Shown: positions 53,894-63,935 of the stretch, one piece after another
How the letters are laid out: each line of letters begins with the position of its first letter
Numbering within the stretch: position 1 is the first letter of the stretch
DNA from: CAVPMW01 sp963706515
GTDB lineage: Bacteria; Chloroflexota; Anaerolineae; Anaerolineales; UBA4823
Reading direction: 5' to 3'
Length of the DNA stretch: 64,000 bases
NCBI GenBank assembly: GCA_963706515.1
Contig: CAVPMW010000002.1
Coordinates: forward strand, 124,001-188,000
The notes under the pieces: model-generated
What the model saw: only the letters and a program-made list of their open reading frames with translations
Told to the model about the DNA's origin: nothing
Databases searched by the model: none
Translations under genes and position numbers: made by a program

Positions 53894-54007
53894 TAGGAGT
53901 TATGCAGTTCATAGAGGAATCACCGAAAAATGGGGTGATAGGTGGGCGCTAGCGCCCACCTATCACCCCATTTTTCGGACTTTTCTCATTCAATTGCGTA
54001 ACTCCTA
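53894..54007. mobile_element. MITE-like element, family A copy 2
   Basis: 114 bp with 16-bp terminal inverted repeats (53894-53909, 53992-54007; two mismatches) and the direct repeat AGATT on both sides (53889-53893, 54008-54012), a 5-bp target duplication. The core is a long near-perfect palindrome (about 53924-53977). It sits in the control region between the corrinoid operon and the divergent Lrp gene (gap 53849-54168), where it may alter expression. Confidence 0.87.
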
Positions 54008-54168
54008 AGATTTATGGATTTATATGAATGCTTCGATTGATTTTAATTGAATGAGAAGCGAGTGTCAAGGCGGCTTCGCTAATCGATGCATGACAATAAT
54101 AATTATTTGAAAATCGTGATAGAATCGCCATTAACCTTTGATTTCAACAGGAGAAATGGCATAGTGCG

Positions 54169-54630
54169 ATGGATGATATTGACCGGCTGATCCTGCAGTT
54201 GCTGCAAGAGGACGGGCGCGTTCCATTTACCCATATTGCCAAAAAGGCAGGGGTTTCGGAAACAACCATTCGCAGCCGATACCACAACCTGGTGGAGTCA
54301 GGGGTCGTGCGGACGGTATCCATTGTCGATCCGTTTGCATTGGACTTTCAAGCGCCGGCTATGATTGGCGTCAAGGTTGAACCCGGAAAGCTCGATCAAG
54401 CTGCAGAAGAAATATGTGCCTTACCAGAGGTCAGCTATCAGGTACTCACTCTGGGCGAATATGACCTTCTGATCGAGGTGTACTGCCGTGATTTGCACCA
54501 CCTGACCCAGTTTGTCACCCACGAGCTGCAGCTGATCTCGGGTGTTCGCTCAACCGAGACCTTAATGGTCGCCAAGATTTATAAACTAAGCTACCGCTGG
54601 TCGCCGGGGGAGGATCTCGAGGAAGAATAG
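54169..54630 (+). CDS. Lrp/AsnC family transcriptional regulator
   Basis: 153 residues. N-terminal helix-turn-helix (MDDIDRLILQLLQEDGRV, then VSETTIRSRYHNLVESGVV) and C-terminal RAM ligand-binding domain (AMIGVKVEPGKLDQAAEEIC). The nearest AGGAG (54149-54153) is 15 bp from the ATG, so translation may be weak. Divergent from the methyltransferase operon and 9 bp before a dehydrogenase gene, so it probably responds to an amino-acid-like metabolite and controls one or both. Confidence 0.9.
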   Translation: MDDIDRLILQLLQEDGRVPFTHIAKKAGVSETTIRSRYHNLVESGVVRTVSIVDPFALDFQAPAMIGVKVEPGKLDQAAEEICALPEVSYQVLTLGEYDLLIEVYCRDLHHLTQFVTHELQLISGVRSTETLMVAKIYKLSYRWSPGEDLEEE

Positions 54631-54639
54631 GAGGGAATC

Positions 54640-55815
54640 ATGACAGGTCAGTATACCTACTTGGTTCTTGGGGCAGGGAGACAGGGAAGAGCGGCTGCAT
54701 ATGACTTAGCCTGCCGGGGTGAGGCAAGCCAGGTTTTACTGGCAGACGCAGATGAAATCACCGCCAGGGAGTCATCAGAGCAGGTGAATGCGCGCCTGGG
54801 TAAACCGATCGTCCATTCCCTGCGGGCAGATGCCCGTGACACGGCATCTATTAAAGCCGCAATGGCTGGAATGGACGCCTGCTTAAGCGCTGTGCCGTAT
54901 TATTTCAACCTCGAGCTTACTCGCTGTGCAGTTGACATGGGCGTGAGTCTGTGTGATTTGGGTGGTAATCTGGATATCGCGCGTGAACAACACCGGTTTG
55001 ATTCAGAAGCGCGTAACGCTGGAATAAGTATCATTCCGAATTGCGGGCAAGTACCCGGTTTGGGCACCAGCCTGATCGTGTATGCCATGCAGCTGCTGGA
55101 TGAATGCAGCGACATTTATATGTGGGATGGAGGCATACCCCAAACCCCCAAATTGCCATTCCAATACCTGCTGACATTTAATGTCGCGGGATTGACCAAC
55201 GAATACGCCGAGCCAGGAATGTTCCTGAGAGATGGAAAGATCACTCAGGTCGAGCCAATGACAGAGCTGGAAACGATCGATTTTCCTGAGCCGATAGGGC
55301 GGTTGGAGGCATTTGTGACTGGAGGCGGAACGGATACGATGCCCTGGACCTTTGCCGGAAAACTGCGCACCTTGCAAAACCTGACTTTACGCTATCCTGG
55401 TCATTTCGCTCAGCTGCGAGCGTATTATGACCTGGGCTTGTGGAGCCTTGACCCTGTCCAAATAGGGGCGCAAGAGATCATTCCCCGGGAAGTTTTCCAC
55501 ACCTTGTTTACCCCGAAAGTGACCGATCCCACCGCAAAGGATATCGTCATTGTCCGGGTCATAGCTGAAGGGAAAAAGGCTCAGCAGGCGGCGCGCGCCT
55601 TGGTCGAAGTGATCGATTACTACGACGATCTAACCGGGTTCACCGCAATGGAACGGACGACCGGCTGGAGCGCTGCAATCGTGGCGGCAATGATGGCCCA
55701 CGCCCAAACTCCGCGTGGAGCAGGTGGGGTTGAATTGATGGTGCCGGCGGGCTTGTTTGTCGAGGAATTAATACGCAGAGGGATAAAGGTAAGGCAAGAA
55801 GTAACTGAAGGCTGA
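54640..55815 (+). CDS. Saccharopine dehydrogenase/L-lysine dehydrogenase-like oxidoreductase
   Basis: 391 residues. Rossmann NAD(P) motif LVLGAGRQGRAAAYDLA with DADEITARE after beta-2, VPYYFNLELTRCAVDMGVSLCDLGG and the segment IIPNCGQVPGLGTSLIVY are typical of saccharopine/lysine 6-dehydrogenase-like enzymes. The family oxidises or reduces amino acids or imines. Here it is co-transcribed with the Lrp-type regulator and converges on the creatininase gene with a 2-bp gap, so it may act on a product of the amine catabolism proposed for this region. The exact reaction is unknown. Confidence 0.85.
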   Translation: MTGQYTYLVLGAGRQGRAAAYDLACRGEASQVLLADADEITARESSEQVNARLGKPIVHSLRADARDTASIKAAMAGMDACLSAVPYYFNLELTRCAVDMGVSLCDLGGNLDIAREQHRFDSEARNAGISIIPNCGQVPGLGTSLIVYAMQLLDECSDIYMWDGGIPQTPKLPFQYLLTFNVAGLTNEYAEPGMFLRDGKITQVEPMTELETIDFPEPIGRLEAFVTGGGTDTMPWTFAGKLRTLQNLTLRYPGHFAQLRAYYDLGLWSLDPVQIGAQEIIPREVFHTLFTPKVTDPTAKDIVIVRVIAEGKKAQQAARALVEVIDYYDDLTGFTAMERTTGWSAAIVAAMMAHAQTPRGAGGVELMVPAGLFVEELIRRGIKVRQEVTEG

Positions 55816-55817
55816 GC

Positions 55818-56984
55818 TCAAGCGAGCCCTTTCCGGGGACGATGGCGCGGAGGTTGCGAGGAGAGCTCCAGACGGCGGGCAGAGCGGCGCTTGAACTGCT
55901 CGTGGATCTCAGCAACATGCCCAGCTTTTTCTTGAATGGCTGCATCGAGCCACAAGCGCCCTTTTTCAATCGTAGCCAGGCTGCCAGCGCCATATGCCCC
56001 GGTTTGGGTGTCGTCGTACCAGGGAGGGTTTGCCACCAGCGAGCCTCCCTCGACCCAATCCATAGAATAAGATGGGGTCGAGATAAAATCGGTTTCATCG
56101 ACAACCCGTTCCATGTGGACCAGATCCGGGTGCAAAGCTAACATTAACGAAGTCTCCAGCTCGCCTGCATGCCCCATCCCCCCAATGCCAGAAGTACGAA
56201 ACTTCTCTAGGGCTGCAATTCCTGAGGGACCGGACAGGTACAGCCAGGCAGTAGCACAAAAAATCCAGGGAAAGCGTTCCCCTGCATATTTCACGATATT
56301 GACCAAAAATGAGCTATTCCCGCCATGCCCGCTGAGGACGTAAAAGCGGTCGAAGCCACGTCCAACCAGGCTGGCGATTACTTCCAGGACGAAATCCTCA
56401 AAAGCTCGCCCACCACAATTCAATGTACCGGCAAAAGATTGGCGATGCGTGCTGACCCCGTAAGGAAAGGCTGGCAAGCTGAAGGCTTCCCCAGGAATCT
56501 GGTGTGTCGTTCCCTGGCAAATTGCATCTATGATGCAGGTATCAGTCGAGAGAGGCAGGTGGTAGCCATGCTGCTCTGTATGACCGAATGGCATCAAGAT
56601 TACTTTCCCGCGCTGCTCATCCCCTGGTAAATGCGAGGGTGGAAGACCGTAAGGATTGATGGGTAGAGCGAGCTGGTTATCATCCAGCCCGAGGTCGAGA
56701 CCGGCGGGCAGGAGTGCATAGACGCGCGTGAAGCTATCGTCGCGCATGCTGGTCAGCAGGTTGGAAACCAGGGTTTCGAGTGATTTAAGAGAAACCATTA
56801 AACCGCTTCCGGTCCAGCCATATGGGATTTCTGGCAGAAGGCCAATCTGGGCAGGGCTGCCCAGCATTTCCGCCAGCTTCTCCAGGTTGTAGCCGCGCCC
56901 CAAGGGTAAAACCAGGGGCGTCGCGTGAGAAAGGTCATAGACCTCTGGCCAGGTTAGCTCGCTAAAGGGGAAAAAATGGGTCAT
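55818..56984 (-). CDS. Creatininase-family amidohydrolase with an extra N-terminal part
   Basis: 388 residues, against about 250 for a usual creatininase. Residues 135-360 hold the metal-dependent core: GHTEQHGYHLPLSTD (Glu, His, Asp ligands), YVLSGHGGNSSF and GHAGELETSLML. Residues 1-130 (FPFSELTWPEVYDLSHATPLVLPLG) look like a partial, ligand-less copy of the domain start, which suggests a degenerate duplication. Family members open cyclic amides or cleave formamide-type bonds (creatinine, mycofactocin precursor, inosose lactone-like substrates). It is the last gene of the peptide importer operon, 3 bp after dppF, so it probably acts on an imported compound. Confidence 0.87.
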   Translation of the reverse strand: MTHFFPFSELTWPEVYDLSHATPLVLPLGRGYNLEKLAEMLGSPAQIGLLPEIPYGWTGSGLMVSLKSLETLVSNLLTSMRDDSFTRVYALLPAGLDLGLDDNQLALPINPYGLPPSHLPGDEQRGKVILMPFGHTEQHGYHLPLSTDTCIIDAICQGTTHQIPGEAFSLPAFPYGVSTHRQSFAGTLNCGGRAFEDFVLEVIASLVGRGFDRFYVLSGHGGNSSFLVNIVKYAGERFPWIFCATAWLYLSGPSGIAALEKFRTSGIGGMGHAGELETSLMLALHPDLVHMERVVDETDFISTPSYSMDWVEGGSLVANPPWYDDTQTGAYGAGSLATIEKGRLWLDAAIQEKAGHVAEIHEQFKRRSARRLELSSQPPRHRPRKGLA

Positions 56985-56987
56985 GGA

Positions 56988-57967
56988 TTACACATTATGG
57001 CAGGCGACCCAGTGATCCGGTGCGAGCTGGCGCCATTCAGGGACCTCTTCCGAACAGCGCGCCGTGGCGATTGGGCAGCGTGGGTGGAACCGGCAGCCGG
57101 AAGGCGGGTCGATTGGACTGGGTACTTCACCGCTGAGGACGATCCGTTTGCGCTCGCGATCTTTGCGCGGATCGGGAATAGGCACAGCGGAGAGCAAGGC
57201 TTTGGTGTACGGGTGTAAAGGTTGGTCGTAAACCTCTTTGTCCGGTCCGAGCTCGACCAGAATCCCCAGGTACATAACAGCTACTCGATCACAGATATGC
57301 CGGACCATGCTTAGATCGTGGGCGATAAATAAGTAGGTCAATCCAAATCGATCCTGCAAGTCCTCGAGAAGATTGACGACCTGTGCCTGGATAGAGACAT
57401 CCAGGGCAGAGATCGGTTCATCGCAGACGATAAACAGTGGTTCAGAAGCAAGCGCGCGGGCGATACCGATGCGCTGCCGCTGACCTCCCGAAAATTCATG
57501 GGGGAAGCGGTTGACCAACCGCCCACTCAACCCTACCATTTCCAGCAGCTCTTCTACCCGTTTGGCGCGCTGTTTGGGATCGTCAATGAGATGGTGGACG
57601 CGCAACGGCTCACTGACGATTGCATTCACTGTCCAGCGTGGATTCAGAGAAGCGTAGGGGTCTTGAAAAATGAGCTGCGCCTTTCGGCGAACCAGCTTCA
57701 TCTCGTCATCCGTCGCAGTGGCGATATTGTGCCCATCGATAAATACGTCCCCTGCGGTTGGAGGATAAAGTCCTAACATAGTGCGTCCAGCGGTGGTCTT
57801 GCCACAGCCGGATTCACCGACCAGACCCAGGGTTTCGCCGCGGCGGATCTCGAAGCTGATCCCGTCTACCGAATGGACGGCTCCAACTTGCTTCTGGATA
57901 ACTATCCCGCGCAAGATCGGAAAATGCTTCTTTAAGCCTTCAACCTTAACCAGCGGCGAGTCATCGC

Positions 57968-57971
<4 letters not shown>
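56988..57971 (-). CDS. Dipeptide/oligopeptide ABC transporter ATP-binding protein (DppF/OppF type)
   Basis: 327 residues. Walker A GLVGESGCGKTTAGRTMLG, signature EFSGGQRQRIGIARALA, Walker B LFIVCDEPISALDVSIQAQ and the oligopeptide_HPY C-terminal domain with a Cys cluster (CRFHPRCPIATARC). The latter can bind an iron-sulfur cluster in some members. Its start overlaps dppD by 4 bp. Confidence 0.95.
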
Positions 57972-58972
<1,001 letters not shown>

Positions 58973-59923
58973 TTAGACAGTCCGGCTGCGGGGATCCAGG
59001 GCATCCCGCAAGCCATCCCCCAAGAAGTTAATGCTCATTACGGTGAGCAATATGAGTAGACCGGGGAAAATCCACAGCCAGGGAGCTCCCTCGATATAGC
59101 GGTATGCCCCGTCCAGCATATTGCCCCAGGTTGCTGTCGGAGGTTGTACCCCCAGGCCTAAGAAACTGATATATGCTTCGGTGAGAATGGCGTTCGCTAC
59201 ACCTAAGGTTGCCGACACAATAATTGGCGCCATGCTATTCGGTAGGATATGGCGGAAGATGATCTCCCTGCTACCCGTCCCTGTCGCGCGGGCAGCCAGC
59301 ACAAAATCGTTCTCTTTAAGGGACAGAAACTGTGCACGGACAATGCGCGCTAAGTAAGGCCAGCTGGTTAATCCAATAATCAGGACGATTACTACCACGC
59401 TGCCGCTAAAGGTCCTCCCCAGGAAGTTAATATTCGGAATTCTCCCGGCGAAATACTTGGCCATGACGAGGAGTAAGAAAATTTGCGGGATAATCAATAT
59501 TGCTTCGGTAAAACGCATCAGGACGCTGTCGATCGTCCCACCTTTATATCCGGAGATACCACCAATCAGGATCCCAACGATCGTCTCGATGAAAACGGCG
59601 ATAATAGCTATGATGATAGAGATTTGCCCACCATACATGGTCCTGGCAAGTATGTCCCGGCCAATCGAATCTGTACCAAAAGGATGCTCTTGAGAAGGCG
59701 CTTGCAGCCGGATGCTGGTATCGTTTCTATTTGCAAAGGCTTCGCTGTATAACAACGCACCCCCGAACGAGTAGATAATAATTACCATGAGCATTACTGC
59801 TCCAAACATCGCCATCTTATGCCGTTTGAAGCGCCGCCAGGTGAGCTGACCGATGGAGAGAGGGGGTGCTTCCAGGAGGTCAGCGCTCAGCGAGGTGGGA
59901 GATGGGGCCGTGGTGGTTGTCAT
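58973..59923 (-). CDS. Dipeptide/oligopeptide ABC transporter permease (DppC type)
   Basis: 316 residues. The ATG at 59923 (MTTTTAPSP) is preferred over 60001, since the latter would overlap dppB by 68 bp; 10 bp then separate the genes. An OppC_N segment (RFKRHKMAMFGAVML), the loop HPFGTDSIGRDILARTMYG and the EAA motif (LVLAARATGTGSREIIFRHIL) are present, with six spans. Confidence 0.94.
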   Translation of the reverse strand: MTTTTAPSPTSLSADLLEAPPLSIGQLTWRRFKRHKMAMFGAVMLMVIIIYSFGGALLYSEAFANRNDTSIRLQAPSQEHPFGTDSIGRDILARTMYGGQISIIIAIIAVFIETIVGILIGGISGYKGGTIDSVLMRFTEAILIIPQIFLLLVMAKYFAGRIPNINFLGRTFSGSVVVIVLIIGLTSWPYLARIVRAQFLSLKENDFVLAARATGTGSREIIFRHILPNSMAPIIVSATLGVANAILTEAYISFLGLGVQPPTATWGNMLDGAYRYIEGAPWLWIFPGLLILLTVMSINFLGDGLRDALDPRSRTV

Positions 59924-59933
59924 GGGCTTGCCC

Positions 59934-60968
59934 TTAGTGGTAAGAAATACGCGGGTCGAGCCAGGCGTAAACAATATCCGTAATGAGTTGAAATACAACA
60001 ACGGCTATGGTGAGCATAACCAATATGCCCATTACCACAGCAGTATCCGATCTTTCCAAATGATCGATGAACAAGCGACCCATCCCTGGCCAGGCAAAGA
60101 TGCGTTCGGTCACCAAGGCACCGGCCAGAAGAAATGGTAAATCGAGCCCGACGATGGTGACGATCGGTAGAGAGGCATTTTTCAGAGCATGACCGAAAAC
60201 TACAGAGCGGCTGGGTAAGCCTTTCGAGCGGGCGGTGCGGATATAATCCTGGTTCATGACTTCCAGCATTGCACCGCGTACGAAGCGGCTGTAGCCGGCA
60301 ATGCTGATAAACGCCAGGCTTAAGACAGGCAAGATCATATGCCGGAGAACCTCTCCAGGCGTTTGCCCAACGTTGGGGTCGAACATTCCTACCGCGGGCA
60401 GGTAGGGAAGTCCCATGCGTTTAAAATTTACCGAAAATACATAGATAGAAATCAGAGCGATGAAGAATATCGGAAATGAATATCCGATGAATGAAACCGC
60501 GGATATGATGTTGTCCATTAACGAATATTGATGCAGTGATGAGTAGACTCCGACCAATATCGCGAAGAATACAATGACGAATTCCGCAGCGATCATGAGC
60601 AGCAAAGTGTTAGGCACACGATCCATGATTACTTTGGTGACTGGCACACCGCGATTGACCAACGATGTACCAAAGTCGCCGCGCAAGATCCCTTTGCGAG
60701 TCCCAGGTGTCTCTGCAACACCGTCGCCATCCTTATCGAATTTGGTCCAATCATTTCCTGCTAACCAAAACAGGTACTGCATATAGAGCGGCTTATCCAG
60801 TCCAAGCTGCCGCGAAAGGCGTGCTCGATCCTCTGAGCGAGCTATACTTCTTCCGCCCATGGTGGCCAGCGGGTCACCCATCTTATCCATCATTACAAAC
60901 AGGATTACGCTTATGATAATAAGCAGTGGAATAGCTTGTAACAAGCGGCGAATGATGTACTGGGTCAT
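59934..60968 (-). CDS. Dipeptide/oligopeptide ABC transporter permease (DppB type)
   Basis: 344 residues. It starts MTQYIIRRLLQAIPLLIIIS, the standard DppB opening, with LRGDFGTSLVNRGVPV and the EAA loop (DYIRTARSKGLPSRSVVFGHAL). An unusual charged insert (WTKFDKDGDGVAETPG, about residues 72-88) looks like a dockerin/EF-hand-type Asp-rich loop and faces outside. It follows the binding-protein gene behind a hairpin. Confidence 0.94.
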   Translation of the reverse strand: MTQYIIRRLLQAIPLLIIISVILFVMMDKMGDPLATMGGRSIARSEDRARLSRQLGLDKPLYMQYLFWLAGNDWTKFDKDGDGVAETPGTRKGILRGDFGTSLVNRGVPVTKVIMDRVPNTLLLMIAAEFVIVFFAILVGVYSSLHQYSLMDNIISAVSFIGYSFPIFFIALISIYVFSVNFKRMGLPYLPAVGMFDPNVGQTPGEVLRHMILPVLSLAFISIAGYSRFVRGAMLEVMNQDYIRTARSKGLPSRSVVFGHALKNASLPIVTIVGLDLPFLLAGALVTERIFAWPGMGRLFIDHLERSDTAVVMGILVMLTIAVVVFQLITDIVYAWLDPRISYH

Positions 60969-61034
60969 CTTAAATTGGGTAGTATTGGCTGGCTAATGAT
61001 ATCAATCGTCTTATGCATTAAAACCAAATGTAAG

Positions 61035-61069
61035 GTATAACCCGGCCTCGTGAAGAGGCCGGGTTATAC
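61035..61069 (-). terminator. Hairpin between the binding-protein gene and dppB
   Basis: A perfect 15-bp stem (61035-61049 and 61055-61069) with a 5-nt loop, but no T-run on the minus strand. Such intercistronic hairpins commonly stabilise the upstream message or partly terminate, giving more binding protein than permease. Confidence 0.65.
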
Positions 61070-61078
61070 TCGCTTGAG

Positions 61079-62831
61079 TTATTGGGTCAAATCCCATTCC
61101 GCGATATTATAGAAGGGGGTCTTACCAGAAAGCTTAACGTTTTGTAACCGTGGCCCAACCGCCCAAATATCTGGATCCTGCCACAATCCTAACCAGTAGA
61201 CTTTATCGAACATCAGCTTGCTGATCTTGTAGAAGGTTTCCTGGCGCTGCTTCAAGTCGACCTGCTTGGCTTGCTCGGTAAAGAGCGTATCCAGCTCTTG
61301 ATCACATATAAATTGAGCATTGGTGCCGGTCGGATTCTGATCACTGGGGATTTGGTCGCATCTCCAGTAAGAGACATCCGGATCGGGGAATTTGGGCGCA
61401 TCGGACCACTGCATGATATCCAGCTCCCCTGTGTAAGCTGGTCCATTATTGGCAAAGTCGGCAAAAAACTGATCCGATTCGTAATTAAGCAGGTTCAGCT
61501 TGATGCCTACATCGGCAAGTTCTTGCTGAGCAATCGCCTGGGTCTCCTGGCGGACTTCTCGGGTGGTAGTCCCATAGTCCAGGACCAGCTCAACGCCATC
61601 TTTATCCCTGGTCCCGTCACCGTTCGTATCCTTCCAACCGGCTTCGTCCAGGAGCTGCTTGGCTTTATCAGGATCGTAGGGGTAGGGTTTGATCGAAGGA
61701 TCAGCATAAACGGAGTTATCCCAAAAAGTAGCTGCCGTTTTGGTCAATCCCAGCAAGAGGTCATTGTTCAGCTTATCGCGGTTGAATGCATAGGCAATTG
61801 CCTGGCGGACGCTGCACATCCTGGAGGGCTGGATGACCCTTCTCCTTGCTCAGCTGCATATACCAGCCTTCGTTATATCCGGAGGGAACCGTTTTCATAT
61901 CTAATCCCACATCCTGTAAATCGGGGATATCGGGATAAGGGATGAATGCACCCAGGTCAGCTTCGTTAGCTTTTAATGCTGCTACCTGAGCCGCATCGTC
62001 TGGCACGAATTGGAAGTAGACCTCATCGATTTTCGCCGGTGTGCCCCAATAATTATCGTTGCGTACAAAGTGAGCAAAACTGCCCGACTGCCATTCATTG
62101 AAAACATAAGGTCCAGCGCTGACTGTGGGGTTCCGGTTCCATTCAGCATTATCGATCGTGCCGTCTTGATCAAATACCGGCTGCAATACGTGCTGAGGTA
62201 AGATGCTGTACCAATCGGAGCCCAACCATGGAGCGAATGGCTCTTTGAAATTCCAAACAACGGTATGATCGTCGGGAGTCTCAACGCTTGCCAGCTGGTC
62301 GTATGGGTAGCGCGTGGTGACTGCATTCTTATCGCTCATGAGCATGTCATAGGTGAATTTGAAATCCTTTGAGGTGAGCGGAGTGCCGTCCGACCATTTG
62401 ATATCCTCGCGTAGCTTCAAAGTTATGGTTTTTCCATCGGCAGAGACGCCCCCATTCGCCACACTGGGGATTTCTTTGATCAGAACTGGGATAGGGTTCA
62501 TTTGTTCGTCGAATTCCCACGCATAAACATTCCATAGCTGGTCGGTAACCGTTGAGTACCACATGTTGCTGTAATGTGGATTGAGGGTATCGAATTCCTG
62601 GGTCCAGATCAATTTGGCGACTTTATTGCCGGTTTCCGCAGCTGGAGCAGTTGGCGCCTCGGTGGGTGCCGCGGGCTCGGTAGGCTTTTCCTGCGCGGGT
62701 GGCTGAGTTGGATTCTCCTGCGCCGGCGCGGAGGTTGGCTGTACTGGGGCTTGTGTCGCTGCCGGAACGCACGCTGCCAGGATCATACTGAGCACAATCA
62801 GCAGCGAGATAAGCGTGAATACCTTGCGCAT
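61079..62831 (-). pseudogene. Family 5 solute-binding lipoprotein of a peptide ABC transporter, frameshifted
   Basis: About 583 residues when joined. Start MRKVFTLISLLIVLSMI leads to the lipobox LAAC, so the protein is lipid-anchored outside the membrane. After a Pro/Gln/Thr-rich linker comes the SBP_bac_5 domain (YSTVTDQLWNVYAWEF, LREDIKWSDGTPLTSKDF, VSAGPYVFNEW). The frame breaks near 61811-61817: LSKEKGHPALQDV joins to SVRQAIAYAFNRDKL in the next frame if one base is removed. The second part ends at 61079. It binds the imported peptide or amine. The permease and ATPase genes follow intact, which argues that the gene is functional in the organism and the break is an error or recent. Confidence 0.85.
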
Positions 62832-63108
62832 GGTTTCCTCCTCCTTAGAAGGATAGATAATTTATGATTTTTGCTCGAATATATCGATTGGACGGACCGC
62901 TTGACCGGTATTTTTTTGGATCTGTCGTTTCGCTGCCTCCTTCCACCTCATAGCTTGCTCTTCAAGAGGTTTAAATAAGAGTGCTCACAGGTAGACCTGG
63001 GTAGTACAACGAAAGATCGCAAGTCTCCAGGCGGATCCGTGAGCGAGCGCGGGTATAATTCGGCGTATTTTGATCCAATGGTCAGGTCTCTGATAGACCA
63101 ATGAAACG

Positions 63109-63137
63109 AATATAACAAATCCTTTAAAGCATGTCAA
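63109..63137 (-). promoter_or_regulatory. Promoter of the ABC transporter operon
   Basis: On the minus strand, consensus TTGACA (63137-63132), 17-bp spacer and TATATT (63114-63109). It predicts a leader of about 270 nt before the binding-protein ATG at 62831. A partial palindrome with GGTC/GACC halves lies just downstream (about 63075-63102) and could be an operator. No riboswitch class was recognised in the gap 62832-63288. Confidence 0.7.
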
Positions 63138-63288
63138 GGAACTGACCTCGATTGACCGAGAAAAAAGAGTCGTGCTCCTTCCGGTCAGCTTTCACCAGCG
63201 AGTCTTGCAATATCAATGGCTATTAGATATACTATTTTCAAGCATAAAAAGACCAAAATCAAATAAATTCGCAATAGGAGATTAGCAA

Positions 63289-63816
63289 ATGGCTGCCATA
63301 GCGCAAGAAGAACCTGAAGGAATGCCCTGGTGGATTGTACTCTTAGAAGGAATAGCTGCAATTATCGTGGGTCTCTTTTTGCTCACTTCACCCATAAAAA
63401 CAACCTTAGTGCTCGTCCAACTTCTGGCAATCTGGTGGTTTATTACCGGTATCTTTCAGATTATCACGATCTTTATCGATCGCTCACGCTGGGGCTGGAA
63501 GCTCTTCAGCGGTCTTCTCGGAATTATCGTAGGGATACTGATCATCCAGCACCCGCTGTGGAGTACTCTTTTGGTCCCGACGGTGATTATCTACGTTATA
63601 GCCATCCTGGGATTGGTCATCGGAGTAATCGAGCTTATCCAGGCTTTCCAGGGGGCTGGCTGGGGTATTGGAATACTGGGAGTATTAAGCATACTCTTCG
63701 GGCTTATCCTACTCTCAAACCCGTTTATTTCTGCTGCCTTACTCCCCTGGGTACTGGGCTTTTTCGGCATCGTAGGTGGGATTATTGCAGTGATTTACTC
63801 GTTCAGGTTGCGGTGA
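63289..63816 (+). CDS. HdeD/DUF308 family membrane protein
   Basis: 175 residues with six spans in three pairs, each containing short internal repeats such as GIAAIIVGLFLLTSP, SGLLGIIVGILIIQHPL and GVLSILFGLILLSNP. This Gly/Leu-rich hairpin repeat is the DUF308 pattern of HdeD. HdeD is linked to acid resistance in enterics; the role here is unknown. AGGAG lies upstream of the ATG. Confidence 0.9.
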   Translation: MAAIAQEEPEGMPWWIVLLEGIAAIIVGLFLLTSPIKTTLVLVQLLAIWWFITGIFQIITIFIDRSRWGWKLFSGLLGIIVGILIIQHPLWSTLLVPTVIIYVIAILGLVIGVIELIQAFQGAGWGIGILGVLSILFGLILLSNPFISAALLPWVLGFFGIVGGIIAVIYSFRLR

Positions 63817-63876
63817 TCCATTTCCTTCAGAAGCGGACTGGTTTCATCATCCAATTTAAAGTATTGGGGGTACGAT

Positions 63877-63935
63877 AGCAAACCGCAATGAGGAATCTCT
63901 GTAAAAATCAAAGGATGGTTGATTTGCGGTTTGCT
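63877..63935. repeat. Inverted repeat after the DUF308 gene
   Basis: Perfect 12-bp arms AGCAAACCGCAA / TTGCGGTTTGCT (63877-63888 and 63924-63935) separated by 35 nt. It is too open for a typical terminator. Nothing else is recognised from 63817 to the window end. Confidence 0.5.

Noticed and set aside
62832..63108. Known riboswitch or T-box in the transporter leader
   Set aside because: No conserved core of a class I can recognise was found on the minus strand.
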